Source: Promethearchaeota archaeon | Lineage (GTDB): Archaea; Asgardarchaeota; Lokiarchaeia; Helarchaeales; RDOG01 | DNA length: 64,000 nucleotides | Assembly (NCBI GenBank): GCA_011365055.1 | Contig: RDOG01000016.1 | Span: 1-64,000, forward strand | Direction of reading: 5' to 3' | Shown: piece after piece, positions 1-9,725 of the stretch | Numbering within the stretch: position 1 is the stretch's first letter | Layout: every line of letters begins with the position of its first letter | Notes under the pieces: model-generated | The model's input: the letters and a program-made list of their open reading frames with translations, nothing else | The model's database searches: none | What the model was told of the DNA's origin: nothing | Translations under genes and position numbers: made by a program

Positions 1-1
1 C

Positions 2-3000
2 GAGATCATCACTAATACTAATGGGGGTAGCGTGGCATTTTATAATGGGTCTCATTATCTCCCAATGCAATTCCAAAATAATAAATGGAATATTACACTC
101 ACGTTATCAAGTGATGTTGGATTATTCAATTATAGAATTAATGCAACAAAGGCAGGAACGTTTGAAAAGGAAATTTTGCTATCCGTTCAGACATTAAATT
201 TGGCAGGCGATATAACAAGCGAAGTTGCTGGTTTAAATATTGAATTCACAGGAAATTATAATAATACGAATCTGAATTTCAATAAAACCTATGATCCCAA
301 TTTGAATATAACAACTGATGGATATAACATTACTTTAACCAATTTATCTTTGTTTAACATAAGAAAATCAAATAAAACTTTAGTGAGCAGTACTGCTAAT
401 AATCATTATGAGATTAATAATAATATTTATGCAACAGAACTAGACTTATCATCATTTGAAAATGGTTATTTAAATTCTTTATCTTTTAGAATGAGAGCTC
501 CATATCTTGGAGCAGCGGGAATAGACGAGTTGAATATAACAATATATAACTCTAGCTGGAATGGAACTCATTCAAAACCTGATAAAATCATATTTGAAAA
601 GTTACAAATAGATTCTGGAGTAATTATTTATGCACCTATTTCTGACAATTATATTTGGATAAATTATACATTAAATGATAAGGAATTATATTTAGATATG
701 GAAAATACAGCAAATAAAACTTTTTTTGTTTCCTTTAATGGTACTAATTATTTGGGTGTAATCACTCCAAAATGGGCTTTAAATACTGGCTTATCAAATA
801 GAATGGATTATCAATATTCTGGTGGAAGCTGGATAGATGTTGCTGGGGATTTCACTTTAAATTTTTCACTCTTTGAATTAGTTAATGTATCTGATATTGA
901 TTTAAAAATAGAGGGAACCCCTGTTATTTATACTTCTGATTATTCTGGAGATTGGGAAAATGCATCAATAAGAATGCCCGACAATAATGGAATAGTTTCT
1001 TATGATGTAACGTATAATAAAGAATTCCCAACACAAACTGTGAGATTTGATTATAATTTTTCGACGCAAATTCAAAACAAGACAATCATATCAGAAACAT
1101 CTTTTATAACGAACATCACCTCTAGCAATGTAGAATGGAATTCGACATTTTATTTAAATTTGCCGACATCTAATGTAAATGGAGTCGTTAATATAATCTA
1201 TCCTAACTATTGGGAATTAATGTCAGTTTTACTTGAGTCTGTAAATTATTCGGATGCTCATAATTCTTCGTTAGGATCTGAAATGCTTCTTACTATAAAT
1301 GATGTCAACAATTTACAAGGAAACGGTCAGTGGATTATATTATTCCAAAATTCTAAACTAGTATGTGAGTTTGATGTTTGGAGAAAACAAAATGGGGATT
1401 ATGAAAACATTACAAGTTTTGAATTTATTGGTAATTCTGAAATCTTAAAAATGAATGGTTCGATTCTGAATGCTGGAATTGGAACTGGAAATGTTTCAGT
1501 GGAAATCTGGCCTACCGATAATTTTCCCAATTTACTAGATGCTCCTTCAAATGCCTTAGGTGAGTTTGAAACGAATGATTGGCAATTACAAGATTATATA
1601 ACAGATGATGGAAATTGCACGATCCTGTTTGTATGGACGAATGATACATATGTAACAACTGCTTATAAAACGATTTTAATATACAATTCTTCACGATTAG
1701 AAACATTAGACCCAGATCCGCCAATATTAATAGGTGAAAATATCATTGAAGCTTACGATGGATATGAATTCAACATAACCGTCAATTTTACAATGTATTA
1801 TTATAATGGAGGAAGTTGGATAACGATACCTGTACCTGGAACGGGGATTATAAATTATATTACAAATAGTGATGAAATATCGCCAACTAATGGCACTTTA
1901 GATCACGTTGAAAATGGTAAATGGACAAAAAATTTCACTATCCCTAATACATATAGTGCAGAGGGATACTTTATCTTCCTAAATGCAACCTATCCAGGCA
2001 TTGAAAATATAACGTATAATTACACCATTCGATTAGTAAATAGAACGTCCTTAGAAATTACACATCAAGATGTTCCTTGGAATGATAATGTTACATTTAC
2101 ACTAAATTACACGAACAATGCAGATGGTTCTGGTGTAGATCCTGCAGATATTTCAATTATATATGAATCAGTTAGTCCGGGAGAATCGGGAAATCTAATT
2201 GAGGGCATTAATTTCACGGTTAATAACATTGGAAATGGGATCTATAATATAACTATGAATACAAGCATTTTTAATGCGATAATTTATAACTTAACATTCA
2301 CTATAAATGGAACTTCCGTTCAGACTCAGCAAAAATTTCAATTATTATCTGTTTATAATAGATCTACTAGTTTATCATTGATTACAGCCCTACCTTCAAT
2401 TTATTTGGGGAATAATATAACTATTCAATTACAATTTAATGATTTTAACAAAGTAAAGGGAATTGCCGATGCAAGCATTGGGTTTAATTGGACCACCATT
2501 GTTTGGTCATGGAACGAATCAACGACGTTGGGCAAGTATTTTATTGTAATTGATTCTAGCAACTTTAATTATAGAGGTCTTTATAGTTTAAAATTCAATG
2601 CTTCCTTGATAAATTATACAACTGCTGAAATAACCGTTATATTAAATATATCAAAAATGTTTGCGAGCCTTTCTGCTATCCAAGCTCAAAATGGTGTGCT
2701 TGATAATAATGTTTTGAATATATCGTATAATCAAACAGCACACCTTATTGTTCATTACAACATTTCAGGAAGTTGGCCTCAATCTGGTAATGGAATTACA
2801 GGTGCATCAATTATTGCAACTTTAAATGGAAGCTCACTTTTCTATTCAAGTATTACTGGACAAGCTGGGAATTACTCAATATCTGTTGATACTTCGGTAA
2901 TTCAAAATGTAATCACAACTCTTACTGACGATATGCATAATTATGATCTATTGATCAGTATCGAACGTGATGGATATGAAGCAAAAATATTAAATTTAAA

Positions 3001-5809
3001 TGTAAAAATTCTTCCTCTTAACACGAGTTGCTCTCGTTCTGACTCGCAAGCTCAAATTAAAATATTTTCAAACCAGCAATTAACGTTATCTGCAAATATT
3101 TTTGATCAATTCAACCAAAAAATAAAATCTGGACAAGGAACAGTATTTTATATCATCCATAACCAAACAGGCCAAAAATATTCTGGAATTTTAAATTGGA
3201 ATGCCGAACTTGACACATTCACGAATACATCTTCATGGACGGACACTGGATTACATAATGGAACTTATAATATAACGTTTAATTTTACTTCATCCAAGGA
3301 TTATTTTTATGATAGCTCAGTAGATATACTAAATGGCTTAAAAGTATATGCAGAGAACGAAACTATAGTCTCCGTGTTAACATACCAGGTTCCTCTTACT
3401 ATTATTGAAAATCAAAATATAATTTTAAAAGCATTTTTAAAAGATAACCAAGACTCATTATTGGAAGATCGTAACATTAATTTCACCATTACTGCTTTTT
3501 TTAGAGACGGAACGTTTGAAAGAATAACATTGACAAATTCAACACAAATCGGAACGGCCATGGCACTTGTTAATTATATCATACCTCAATGGGCGATTTC
3601 AATTGCCATTTCAATGAATTATTATGGTGAATTTTCTATAACACCTTCTTCAATTTCTACGAACATTGTCGTAACCCAAGCTATATATAGTCTAAAATTA
3701 CAAAATATTCCATCAGAATCGAGACCAGGACAATCTATTACCTATTACGCTAATTTGACTATTAATGGCATGCCTGCTGTGGGTTATAACATTACTTTTA
3801 TTCTCACCTTTATTCATGTTGGAGGTGATCAAACAACTTATTACAAAAATGTAACAACAGATAGTCAAGGTATTGCCCAGTTTGAATATGTATCTCCAGC
3901 AACTGCATCTGCGGTATCTATATATGCTATATACTATGGTGGTAAAGGGTTTTCAAAAGATGCATCACCCATAAGCATCCCGCTCTTAACTGATAGTGAA
4001 ATATTTTTGCGGCAATATGGGCAGTTAATTCAAATGATAATCATAGGTTTGATAATTTGTTCGGTCGTAATTGTAGTAGGAATTCTTGCATATGCAAAAC
4101 TTATTCGTCCTAAAAGAGAATCTTTAACGGATAAGAAGAGAAAATTAATGGTTCAGAAATCTGAAACAAATAGGGAACTCGCGCGGATTACCACAGAAAT
4201 AAATCAATTAAGACAAAAAACAATAAATGATGCGAAAATAGCAAAGTTCGAAAATAGGTTTGAAGATGCAAGAAAGTTGTATGAAAAAGTAGGTAATCTT
4301 TCATTAGAACTTGCTGAAAAATCGGTGGCCAAAGAGTTCTTTTCACTTGCTAAAGAAATGGCCCAGAAAGAAGAAGAAACTAAGAGTAGGTCTCAATTAA
4401 TTGAAGAAAGGAATAAAATTATAGCAAAAGCTAGAGAAGCAATAAAAAATCATAAAATTGATTTAGCAAATAAACATTATCAAGAAGTTATTGCCATTTC
4501 TCGAAGATTAAAAGATAATGATGCAGTTCAAAGATTTTCTAAATTGATTGGGGAGACAACGGAAAAAGTGGAATCCATTAAACAAGTTAATATAAGAAAG
4601 AAACTCGGTGATTTATTAACTCAAGCTAATGATTTAATGGATAATCAGAAATTTTCTGATGCAGCGAGTTATTTTGAAGAAGCGTCATATATATTATTAA
4701 CACTTAATGAGATGGATGGTGTAGAGCGTTATGCAGAATGGGCAAGGGCTGCTCGCATGAGATCTGGAATTCTTACTGGAACTGGGGATGAATGGACTCA
4801 ACAAATTGAAAATAAAATGAATATGAATATTAAAAATGCAAATGAGTTAGTTCAAAAAGATGCGGATGAAAAAGCAATTAAAATTTTGTATCAATCATCT
4901 ATTTTTGCTCTGGAACTAGAGAACAAATCATTATTTGAAAAATTATTAAAAGAAATTGAAAAAATTAAGGAAAAAGAAAAAGTTGGTGCTGAAGAATTCA
5001 TTAGTGATGATCAGATCAAGCTAAATAATTATTTGAAAATGGCTAAAACTTCTGAAGATTCTGGAAATATAAATGCATCTTTAAAATATTATGATAAAGC
5101 GTTAAAAACCGCAAAAATTATGAATGACTCAGATAAAATAAATGAAATTTCAGAAAAAATTGACAATTTAAATCAAAGGCTCGAGAAGATGGCTGAATCT
5201 CTTGCGAAAGAAATAGCTGAAGGCGATTTAAAAAGAGAAGAGGAAATAGTAGATGAAGAAAAGGATGAAGCAGAAATTACTGTAAAGACTTTAAAACCAT
5301 TGCCTGGAGTTAAACCTGGATCTGAAACGGAGCCAACAGAACCAAAAATAAAAATAAAAACATTTACAAAACCGAAAATAGACGAGGAACATGTTGGGAA
5401 ACAAGAGGTTGAAAAAATAATAGATGCTGAAATATCTGAAGCAAAAATTGATGTAATTCTAAAAATCGCAAGTGATAGCTTGAACAACAAAAATTATCAA
5501 ACCGCTTCATATTTATATCGAAAGGCTGCAGATTTATCAAAAGATATAGATGATATGGAGCAATTTACAGAGTTGAATATGAAATCTGAAGAAATAAAAC
5601 TTCTTAAGCCATCTAAAATTAAAAGTCAAAGAGATCTAAGAACAGAATTAGCAAAACTTGTAAATAGCATCCCGAAATTTAAGGGTCCAACAGAAAAATT
5701 AATTAAATTATATGAAAATATCATAGAAACATTCTTATTAGTAGATGAAGAAGATGCTGCTAATGAATATATACAAAAATACATAGATTTAATAAGAAAA
5801 TCTGATTAA
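2..5809 (+). CDS. Giant type I membrane surface protein with cytosolic TPR-like tail (5' partial)
   Basis: The frame is open to the left window edge, so the true start lies outside; an in-frame GTG at 32 is only the first start-like codon seen. About 1925 residues are visible (numbered from 32). Residues 1 to about 1330 are beta-rich, Asn/Thr-rich and full of N-X-S/T sequons, consistent with glycosylated Ig-like extracellular domains. One hydrophobic helix lies near residues 1332-1357, followed by basic residues. The remaining ~570 residues are charged and helical, with about six TPR-like hairpins of the form A-x-x-Y/F-x-x-A, for example near residues 1400-1450, 1480-1520, 1530-1575 and 1670-1710. 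The call is an outside-in surface receptor or scaffold anchored in the membrane; ligand and partner are unknown. The same hairpin type recurs in the small protein at 27278-27817. No enzymatic motif was seen. Confidence 0.8.
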   Translation, partial: EIITNTNGGSVAFYNGSHYLPMQFQNNKWNITLTLSSDVGLFNYRINATKAGTFEKEILLSVQTLNLAGDITSEVAGLNIEFTGNYNNTNLNFNKTYDPNLNITTDGYNITLTNLSLFNIRKSNKTLVSSTANNHYEINNNIYATELDLSSFENGYLNSLSFRMRAPYLGAAGIDELNITIYNSSWNGTHSKPDKIIFEKLQIDSGVIIYAPISDNYIWINYTLNDKELYLDMENTANKTFFVSFNGTNYLGVITPKWALNTGLSNRMDYQYSGGSWIDVAGDFTLNFSLFELVNVSDIDLKIEGTPVIYTSDYSGDWENASIRMPDNNGIVSYDVTYNKEFPTQTVRFDYNFSTQIQNKTIISETSFITNITSSNVEWNSTFYLNLPTSNVNGVVNIIYPNYWELMSVLLESVNYSDAHNSSLGSEMLLTINDVNNLQGNGQWIILFQNSKLVCEFDVWRKQNGDYENITSFEFIGNSEILKMNGSILNAGIGTGNVSVEIWPTDNFPNLLDAPSNALGEFETNDWQLQDYITDDGNCTILFVWTNDTYVTTAYKTILIYNSSRLETLDPDPPILIGENIIEAYDGYEFNITVNFTMYYYNGGSWITIPVPGTGIINYITNSDEISPTNGTLDHVENGKWTKNFTIPNTYSAEGYFIFLNATYPGIENITYNYTIRLVNRTSLEITHQDVPWNDNVTFTLNYTNNADGSGVDPADISIIYESVSPGESGNLIEGINFTVNNIGNGIYNITMNTSIFNAIIYNLTFTINGTSVQTQQKFQLLSVYNRSTSLSLITALPSIYLGNNITIQLQFNDFNKVKGIADASIGFNWTTIVWSWNESTTLGKYFIVIDSSNFNYRGLYSLKFNASLINYTTAEITVILNISKMFASLSAIQAQNGVLDNNVLNISYNQTAHLIVHYNISGSWPQSGNGITGASIIATLNGSSLFYSSITGQAGNYSISVDTSVIQNVITTLTDDMHNYDLLISIERDGYEAKILNLNVKILPLNTSCSRSDSQAQIKIFSNQQLTLSANIFDQFNQKIKSGQGTVFYIIHNQTGQKYSGILNWNAELDTFTNTSSWTDTGLHNGTYNITFNFTSSKDYFYDSSVDILNGLKVYAENETIVSVLTYQVPLTIIENQNIILKAFLKDNQDSLLEDRNINFTITAFFRDGTFERITLTNSTQIGTAMALVNYIIPQWAISIAISMNYYGEFSITPSSISTNIVVTQAIYSLKLQNIPSESRPGQSITYYANLTINGMPAVGYNITFILTFIHVGGDQTTYYKNVTTDSQGIAQFEYVSPATASAVSIYAIYYGGKGFSKDASPISIPLLTDSEIFLRQYGQLIQMIIIGLIICSVVIVVGILAYAKLIRPKRESLTDKKRKLMVQKSETNRELARITTEINQLRQKTINDAKIAKFENRFEDARKLYEKVGNLSLELAEKSVAKEFFSLAKEMAQKEEETKSRSQLIEERNKIIAKAREAIKNHKIDLANKHYQEVIAISRRLKDNDAVQRFSKLIGETTEKVESIKQVNIRKKLGDLLTQANDLMDNQKFSDAASYFEEASYILLTLNEMDGVERYAEWARAARMRSGILTGTGDEWTQQIENKMNMNIKNANELVQKDADEKAIKILYQSSIFALELENKSLFEKLLKEIEKIKEKEKVGAEEFISDDQIKLNNYLKMAKTSEDSGNINASLKYYDKALKTAKIMNDSDKINEISEKIDNLNQRLEKMAESLAKEIAEGDLKREEEIVDEEKDEAEITVKTLKPLPGVKPGSETEPTEPKIKIKTFTKPKIDEEHVGKQEVEKIIDAEISEAKIDVILKIASDSLNNKNYQTASYLYRKAADLSKDIDDMEQFTELNMKSEEIKLLKPSKIKSQRDLRTELAKLVNSIPKFKGPTEKLIKLYENIIETFLLVDEEDAANEYIQKYIDLIRKSD

Positions 5810-5825
5810 ATTAACTTATTTCCAT

Positions 5826-5850
5826 TTCTATTTTTAATTTTTATTTTTGT
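5826..5850 (+). terminator. T-rich candidate transcription terminator
   Basis: T-runs follow the stop codon of the giant surface-protein gene, matching the T-tract terminators typical of archaea. There is no hairpin. The AT-rich background makes the call weak. Confidence 0.25.
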
Positions 5851-5991
5851 CGGGGAAAAAGAATCATTTTTCACTTTAAATCAAAAAATCTCACAATAAA
5901 ATATATTTATTGATTTGTAAAATATATATTATCTATTAAAAAGTAAAAAAACTTTCAAATTTTTTATAATTAATTCTGAAAAGTGTGAACG

Positions 5992-6411
5992 ATGTCAAAC
6001 GAAGTAAAGCTGGATGAATTTCGAATTTTCACGAATAACCCCGTCAAAATAGAAGATAAAGTCATTAAAATTGATTCGGCAAGAGAAGGTAAGGAATTTC
6101 CTCATGCTTGTAATTTTACAATTCATAAAATAACGAGTAGTAGGGATGATAAGATAAAAGTAGAATTCGATATCCAAATGACCTTCGATCCGGATGGTTC
6201 AAGATTAAAAATATTTTTAGATGCAAATGAATGGAAGAATTATGAATTTGTAAAATTATTAAAGAGTGTGAAGTACAAAGAATGGGGCAATATAAATATG
6301 AAATTTGAAGATGAAAAATTAAAAGGAAAACATGTAATGGAATTAATTTTTAATACATTTCACGGTGATGATCCATATAAAATTCAAATTAGAGATTTAA
6401 AAATAGGATGA
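5992..6411 (+). CDS. Hypothetical soluble protein, 139 aa
   Basis: I do not recognise the family. The 139-residue product has no signal peptide or membrane helix and alternates charged and beta-prone segments, ending in a short beta-like stretch. It could be a small beta-sandwich protein, but no motif supports a function. It starts with ATG behind only a weak GTGA-like ribosome site. Its last codons carry the AGGAT Shine-Dalgarno of the next gene, which begins 6 nt after its stop, so the two are probably co-translated. That association with a secreted phospholipase-like enzyme is the only functional hint. Confidence 0.6.
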   Translation: MSNEVKLDEFRIFTNNPVKIEDKVIKIDSAREGKEFPHACNFTIHKITSSRDDKIKVEFDIQMTFDPDGSRLKIFLDANEWKNYEFVKLLKSVKYKEWGNINMKFEDEKLKGKHVMELIFNTFHGDDPYKIQIRDLKIG

Positions 6412-6417
6412 AATTAA

Positions 6418-7596
6418 ATGAAAAAAACCAAAAAAATTCTTTTAATAATTCTTTTCATGTTCGTTTTTACTCTATATTTATTACCAAACAGATCATTAGC
6501 TTGGAATAATGGTGATCCAGAAGATATTTATTTTGGAGAACGCTTTGGAAGTCATGATTGGATTGCTTTAAAAGCTAATTTATTTTTATCTGAAGAGCTT
6601 CAAATTTGGTTGAATAGTTCACTTCAAACATATCTTAGAGGTACTGCTGCTCCAGATAATTCATCTGAAAGTTTTAATGGTTTCAATGGGTATGGAGATA
6701 CATCATTACACCACAATTATTATAATTCTGATGGTTCTTCTTATGATAATTCAGCTGCTACTCGCGCACAAGAAGAATATGATAAAGCATATACTCAGAT
6801 GCAAATTGGAAACTATTCAGAAGCCGCATGGTTTGCAGGAGCCATGACGCATTATATTGCTGATCTTGCTGTTTGGGGGCATGTGATGACAAATGAAACG
6901 GTCCATTCAAACCTCGAGAATAGTGCAAACACAAATATGGATAATCCTAACGAAGATTATTTCCAAATAACTTTTGATGGAACTTATGATGATATTACTG
7001 CAAATGATGCAAGCCTTGAAACAGGTTGGGAAACATATCGAGGAGATGCTTCATGGCAATATAATTGTAACTGGTTGGATGATAACTACCATGCATTTGA
7101 TGGCTCTCATCCTGATGATTCATTTGAGGAAAGAATTGAATATTTAATCCAATTAGCAGTAAATAAAATAACTGATTTATTATATAAATTAGCTTTACTA
7201 TACGAATTATCTTTACCAAATGCCCCGTATTTATTTGAGATTAATCCTAATCCTGATTATGATGGGAATGTCTATTTAGATTGGAGCATAATAAATGATT
7301 CAACTAGTTATTATATATATAGAGATATTAATCCCATTACATCCACTAATTCACTGACACCTATAGCAAAAGTTACATATAGTAATTATACTGATACGAT
7401 ATCAACTTCAGGAACTTATTTTTACGCCATAATTGCCGGTAATTCCACCTTGAACGGTACAATTTCTAATTGCAGAAGTGTTTTTATACAGATGACCACA
7501 TCAATTCCAGGATTCGAATTCTTCATTACTGGAATTTCGATACTATCCCTAATCATGATATTTTATGTAAAAAAAATAAAAATAAGTAAAAATTAG
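6418..7596 (+). CDS. Secreted zinc-dependent phospholipase C / P1-nuclease-fold protein with C-terminal anchor
   Basis: The 392-residue product has a signal peptide (residues 1-28) whose predicted cleavage leaves Trp29 at the mature N-terminus, as in bacterial zinc phospholipases C, where Trp1 binds zinc. Candidates for the other ligands follow in family order: His46, Asp80, His98 or His99, His145, Asp149 (H-x3-D), His155, His163 and Glu167 (H-x3-E). The domain fills roughly residues 29-270. An FN3-like segment follows (about 275-360), then a Pro-Gly-Phe tripeptide, a hydrophobic helix and a basic tail. That ending resembles the PGF-type C-terminal sorting signals of archaeal surface proteins. 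The enzyme would act outside the cell on phospholipids or nucleic acids; substrate cannot be told from sequence. It is probably translated together with the 139-aa gene upstream. Confidence 0.72.
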   Translation: MKKTKKILLIILFMFVFTLYLLPNRSLAWNNGDPEDIYFGERFGSHDWIALKANLFLSEELQIWLNSSLQTYLRGTAAPDNSSESFNGFNGYGDTSLHHNYYNSDGSSYDNSAATRAQEEYDKAYTQMQIGNYSEAAWFAGAMTHYIADLAVWGHVMTNETVHSNLENSANTNMDNPNEDYFQITFDGTYDDITANDASLETGWETYRGDASWQYNCNWLDDNYHAFDGSHPDDSFEERIEYLIQLAVNKITDLLYKLALLYELSLPNAPYLFEINPNPDYDGNVYLDWSIINDSTSYYIYRDINPITSTNSLTPIAKVTYSNYTDTISTSGTYFYAIIAGNSTLNGTISNCRSVFIQMTTSIPGFEFFITGISILSLIMIFYVKKIKISKN

Positions 7597-7616
7597 AAAA
7601 ACTTATCGATTTTTTT

Positions 7617-8912
7617 CTATTCTTTTTTTATTTTCCATTCTTTATGGATTAATTCTTGTTTAGGGGAAACGAAAGTATCTGATGGTACATCATGAGTTAC
7701 ATTCATGTTTGCTGCTATTGCAGAATTTTTTCCAACAATGACTCCTGGCATTAATGTTACTCCAATTCCACTCTGAGCATTATCTCCTACAATTGCACCC
7801 AATTTTCTTTTTTTCGTATCAATTTTTTCTTTCTTTATAGTCGCTTTAATAGTTCTATGATCCATTCTAAGATTAGCTGTAATGGTTCCTGCTCCTAAAT
7901 TCACGTTAGAACCAATAATCGAATCTCCTATATATGATAAATGAGGAATCCTCGTTCCACTCATGACCAAACTTCCCTTAATTTCACAAGCATGTCCGAT
8001 TCTCACATCATCTTCTAAAACTGTATAAGATCGAAGATAACAATTTGGACCAATAACACATTTTTTTCCTATTAGAACTGGGCCTTCTATATATACTCCT
8101 GATTTGATAATAGTTCCCTCTCCTACACCAATATCTCCATTAATATGAACGTTATCTTCGATTGTGCCATTATTTTCATATTTTAGATTAGGTAACAATA
8201 ATTGATTAGCTTCAAGTAAATTCCAAGGCAACCCTATATCTTTCCACCAAGATGGAAGTTCATATTTTAAAATTTGTTTCTTCCTATCTATTAAAATTTG
8301 TATTGAATCTGTAATTTCGTATTCTCCTCTTTTAGACTTTTTTGTTTCATCTATAGCATCAAAAATGTCTGGTGTAAATATATAAATACCTGCATTTACT
8401 AATTTACTAGTCTCCGTTCCTGGTTTTGGCTTTTCTACTATTCTTTTCACATTGTCTCCATCAGGGTCTATCACTCCAAATTTAGAAGGATCATCTACTT
8501 CTCTAACGGAAAGTATAGCTGATGGTTTTTTCTCCTTGTATTTTTTTATCAAAGGGGGATATGATTCTGGAGGAACCAAAACATCTCCATATTGTAATAA
8601 AAAAGCATCATCATTAATAAAATTTTGAACTAATTTAATTGCTGCAGCAGTTCCTTCAATTACTTTTTGATTTATATATTCTATTTTTACTCCAAACTTT
8701 GACCCATCCTGAAAATAATCTCTTATCATCTCCTCTTTATAACCTATCACCGCTATAATCTCATTAACTCCTATTTTTTTCAAGGATTCAATAGTATGTT
8801 GTAATAATGGTTTTCCCACGATGGGTAGTAAATGCTTAGGTCTTGTAAAAGTGAATGGTCTTAATCGAGTTCCTTCACCAGCTGCTAAGATGGCTGCTTT
8901 AATTTTTTTCAC
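7617..8912 (-). CDS. GlmU-like bifunctional sugar-1-phosphate nucleotidylyltransferase / acetyltransferase
   Basis: The N-terminal half (about residues 1-230) is a nucleotidyltransferase with the signature AAGEGTRLRPFT and the downstream P-K-H motif. The second half (about 250-410) is a left-handed beta-helix of hexapeptide repeats including a GAGTITAN segment typical of archaeal GlmU-like enzymes such as Sulfolobus ST0452. The likely reactions are acetylation of glucosamine-1-phosphate and its activation with UTP, giving UDP-GlcNAc-type sugars for surface glycans and N-glycosylation, which fits the sequon-rich surface proteins in this window. The 431-residue length is normal. The first start codon (GTG at 8912) overlaps the AGGTG ribosome site, whereas an in-frame ATT at 8903 sits 8 nt after it and would give the usual short N-terminus (see findings). 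The exact sugar is uncertain. Confidence 0.88.
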   Translation of the reverse strand: MKKIKAAILAAGEGTRLRPFTFTRPKHLLPIVGKPLLQHTIESLKKIGVNEIIAVIGYKEEMIRDYFQDGSKFGVKIEYINQKVIEGTAAAIKLVQNFINDDAFLLQYGDVLVPPESYPPLIKKYKEKKPSAILSVREVDDPSKFGVIDPDGDNVKRIVEKPKPGTETSKLVNAGIYIFTPDIFDAIDETKKSKRGEYEITDSIQILIDRKKQILKYELPSWWKDIGLPWNLLEANQLLLPNLKYENNGTIEDNVHINGDIGVGEGTIIKSGVYIEGPVLIGKKCVIGPNCYLRSYTVLEDDVRIGHACEIKGSLVMSGTRIPHLSYIGDSIIGSNVNLGAGTITANLRMDHRTIKATIKKEKIDTKKRKLGAIVGDNAQSGIGVTLMPGVIVGKNSAIAANMNVTHDVPSDTFVSPKQELIHKEWKIKKE

Positions 8913-9043
8913 ACCTTCAATAATCTTAAAAATTCTAATTATATGATCATAAATTCAAGATCTTAATAAAGTTTCATCAATAAGATTAACATCTAAAATA
9001 AAAGCAATAAAGAATTTCCAAATGAAATATAAAATGAATAAAT

Positions 9044-9652
9044 TTAAGCAGCAATTATAGTAGGATCTTGAACAACTTTTATCTTCATGATTTCCGCTGA
9101 TCTAATAGGAACTACTAATTTGCACTGATCTAGTAAAACTTCAGCCATTTTACCAGAAACTGCCTCATTAATAAATTCGTCAAAATTAAATTGCTCTGCC
9201 GCTAATTTTATTTGATCAAACATAATTGCTCGAATTGCATCTTGTTGAGATCTTTTTATTCTTCTTTGAGTAAACATCAAAGCAAAAATTCGTAATAGAT
9301 ATCCATCTTTTGTTTTTAAATTTAAGATACCGTCAATTCGAGTTGTAGATCTTCTTACTAAACTCCGTAAATAATCTCTCGCAATATCATGACCAATATA
9401 TTTGGTTTGAATTTTGCCTGCTTTTATCTCTTGAGCCCTAAAAAATAATTTAAGATGCATAAATTTATAATTACCAGTTAAATCAAAAAGAGTCGTTACA
9501 AACGTTCTACCGAGAATTTCTTCAATTTGTTGTGCCGGAGCTACTGCTATTTCTTTATTTTCAAATATTTTTGGTGCCTCAACAACAAACCATTGTTTAG
9601 TTTTCCATTTATCAGTTGTTTTTTCTCGACCGCGTTTTCTACCTTTTCCCAA
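9044..9652 (-). CDS. rps3ae: Small-subunit ribosomal protein eS1 (S3Ae)
   Basis: The 202-residue protein matches archaeal/eukaryotic eS1: a basic N-terminus, a W-x-V-x-A-P segment near residue 22 and a GRTF motif near residues 48-51. It is a structural component of the 30S subunit near the mRNA exit. It starts with TTG preceded by an AGGTT ribosome site at good spacing. It closes a housekeeping run (kae1 to rps3ae). In many archaea a gene for the KEOPS subunit Pcc1 lies between recJ-like and rps3ae; here only 73 nt separate them, so it is not at this position. Confidence 0.95.
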   Translation of the reverse strand: MGKGRKRGREKTTDKWKTKQWFVVEAPKIFENKEIAVAPAQQIEEILGRTFVTTLFDLTGNYKFMHLKLFFRAQEIKAGKIQTKYIGHDIARDYLRSLVRRSTTRIDGILNLKTKDGYLLRIFALMFTQRRIKRSQQDAIRAIMFDQIKLAAEQFNFDEFINEAVSGKMAEVLLDQCKLVVPIRSAEIMKIKVVQDPTIIAA

Positions 9653-9725
9653 GTAATCAACCTAGATTTTAGATAATTTTTCGTTAAAAAAAAGAAACCA
9701 ATTTCATTTATAAAAATTATCATTT

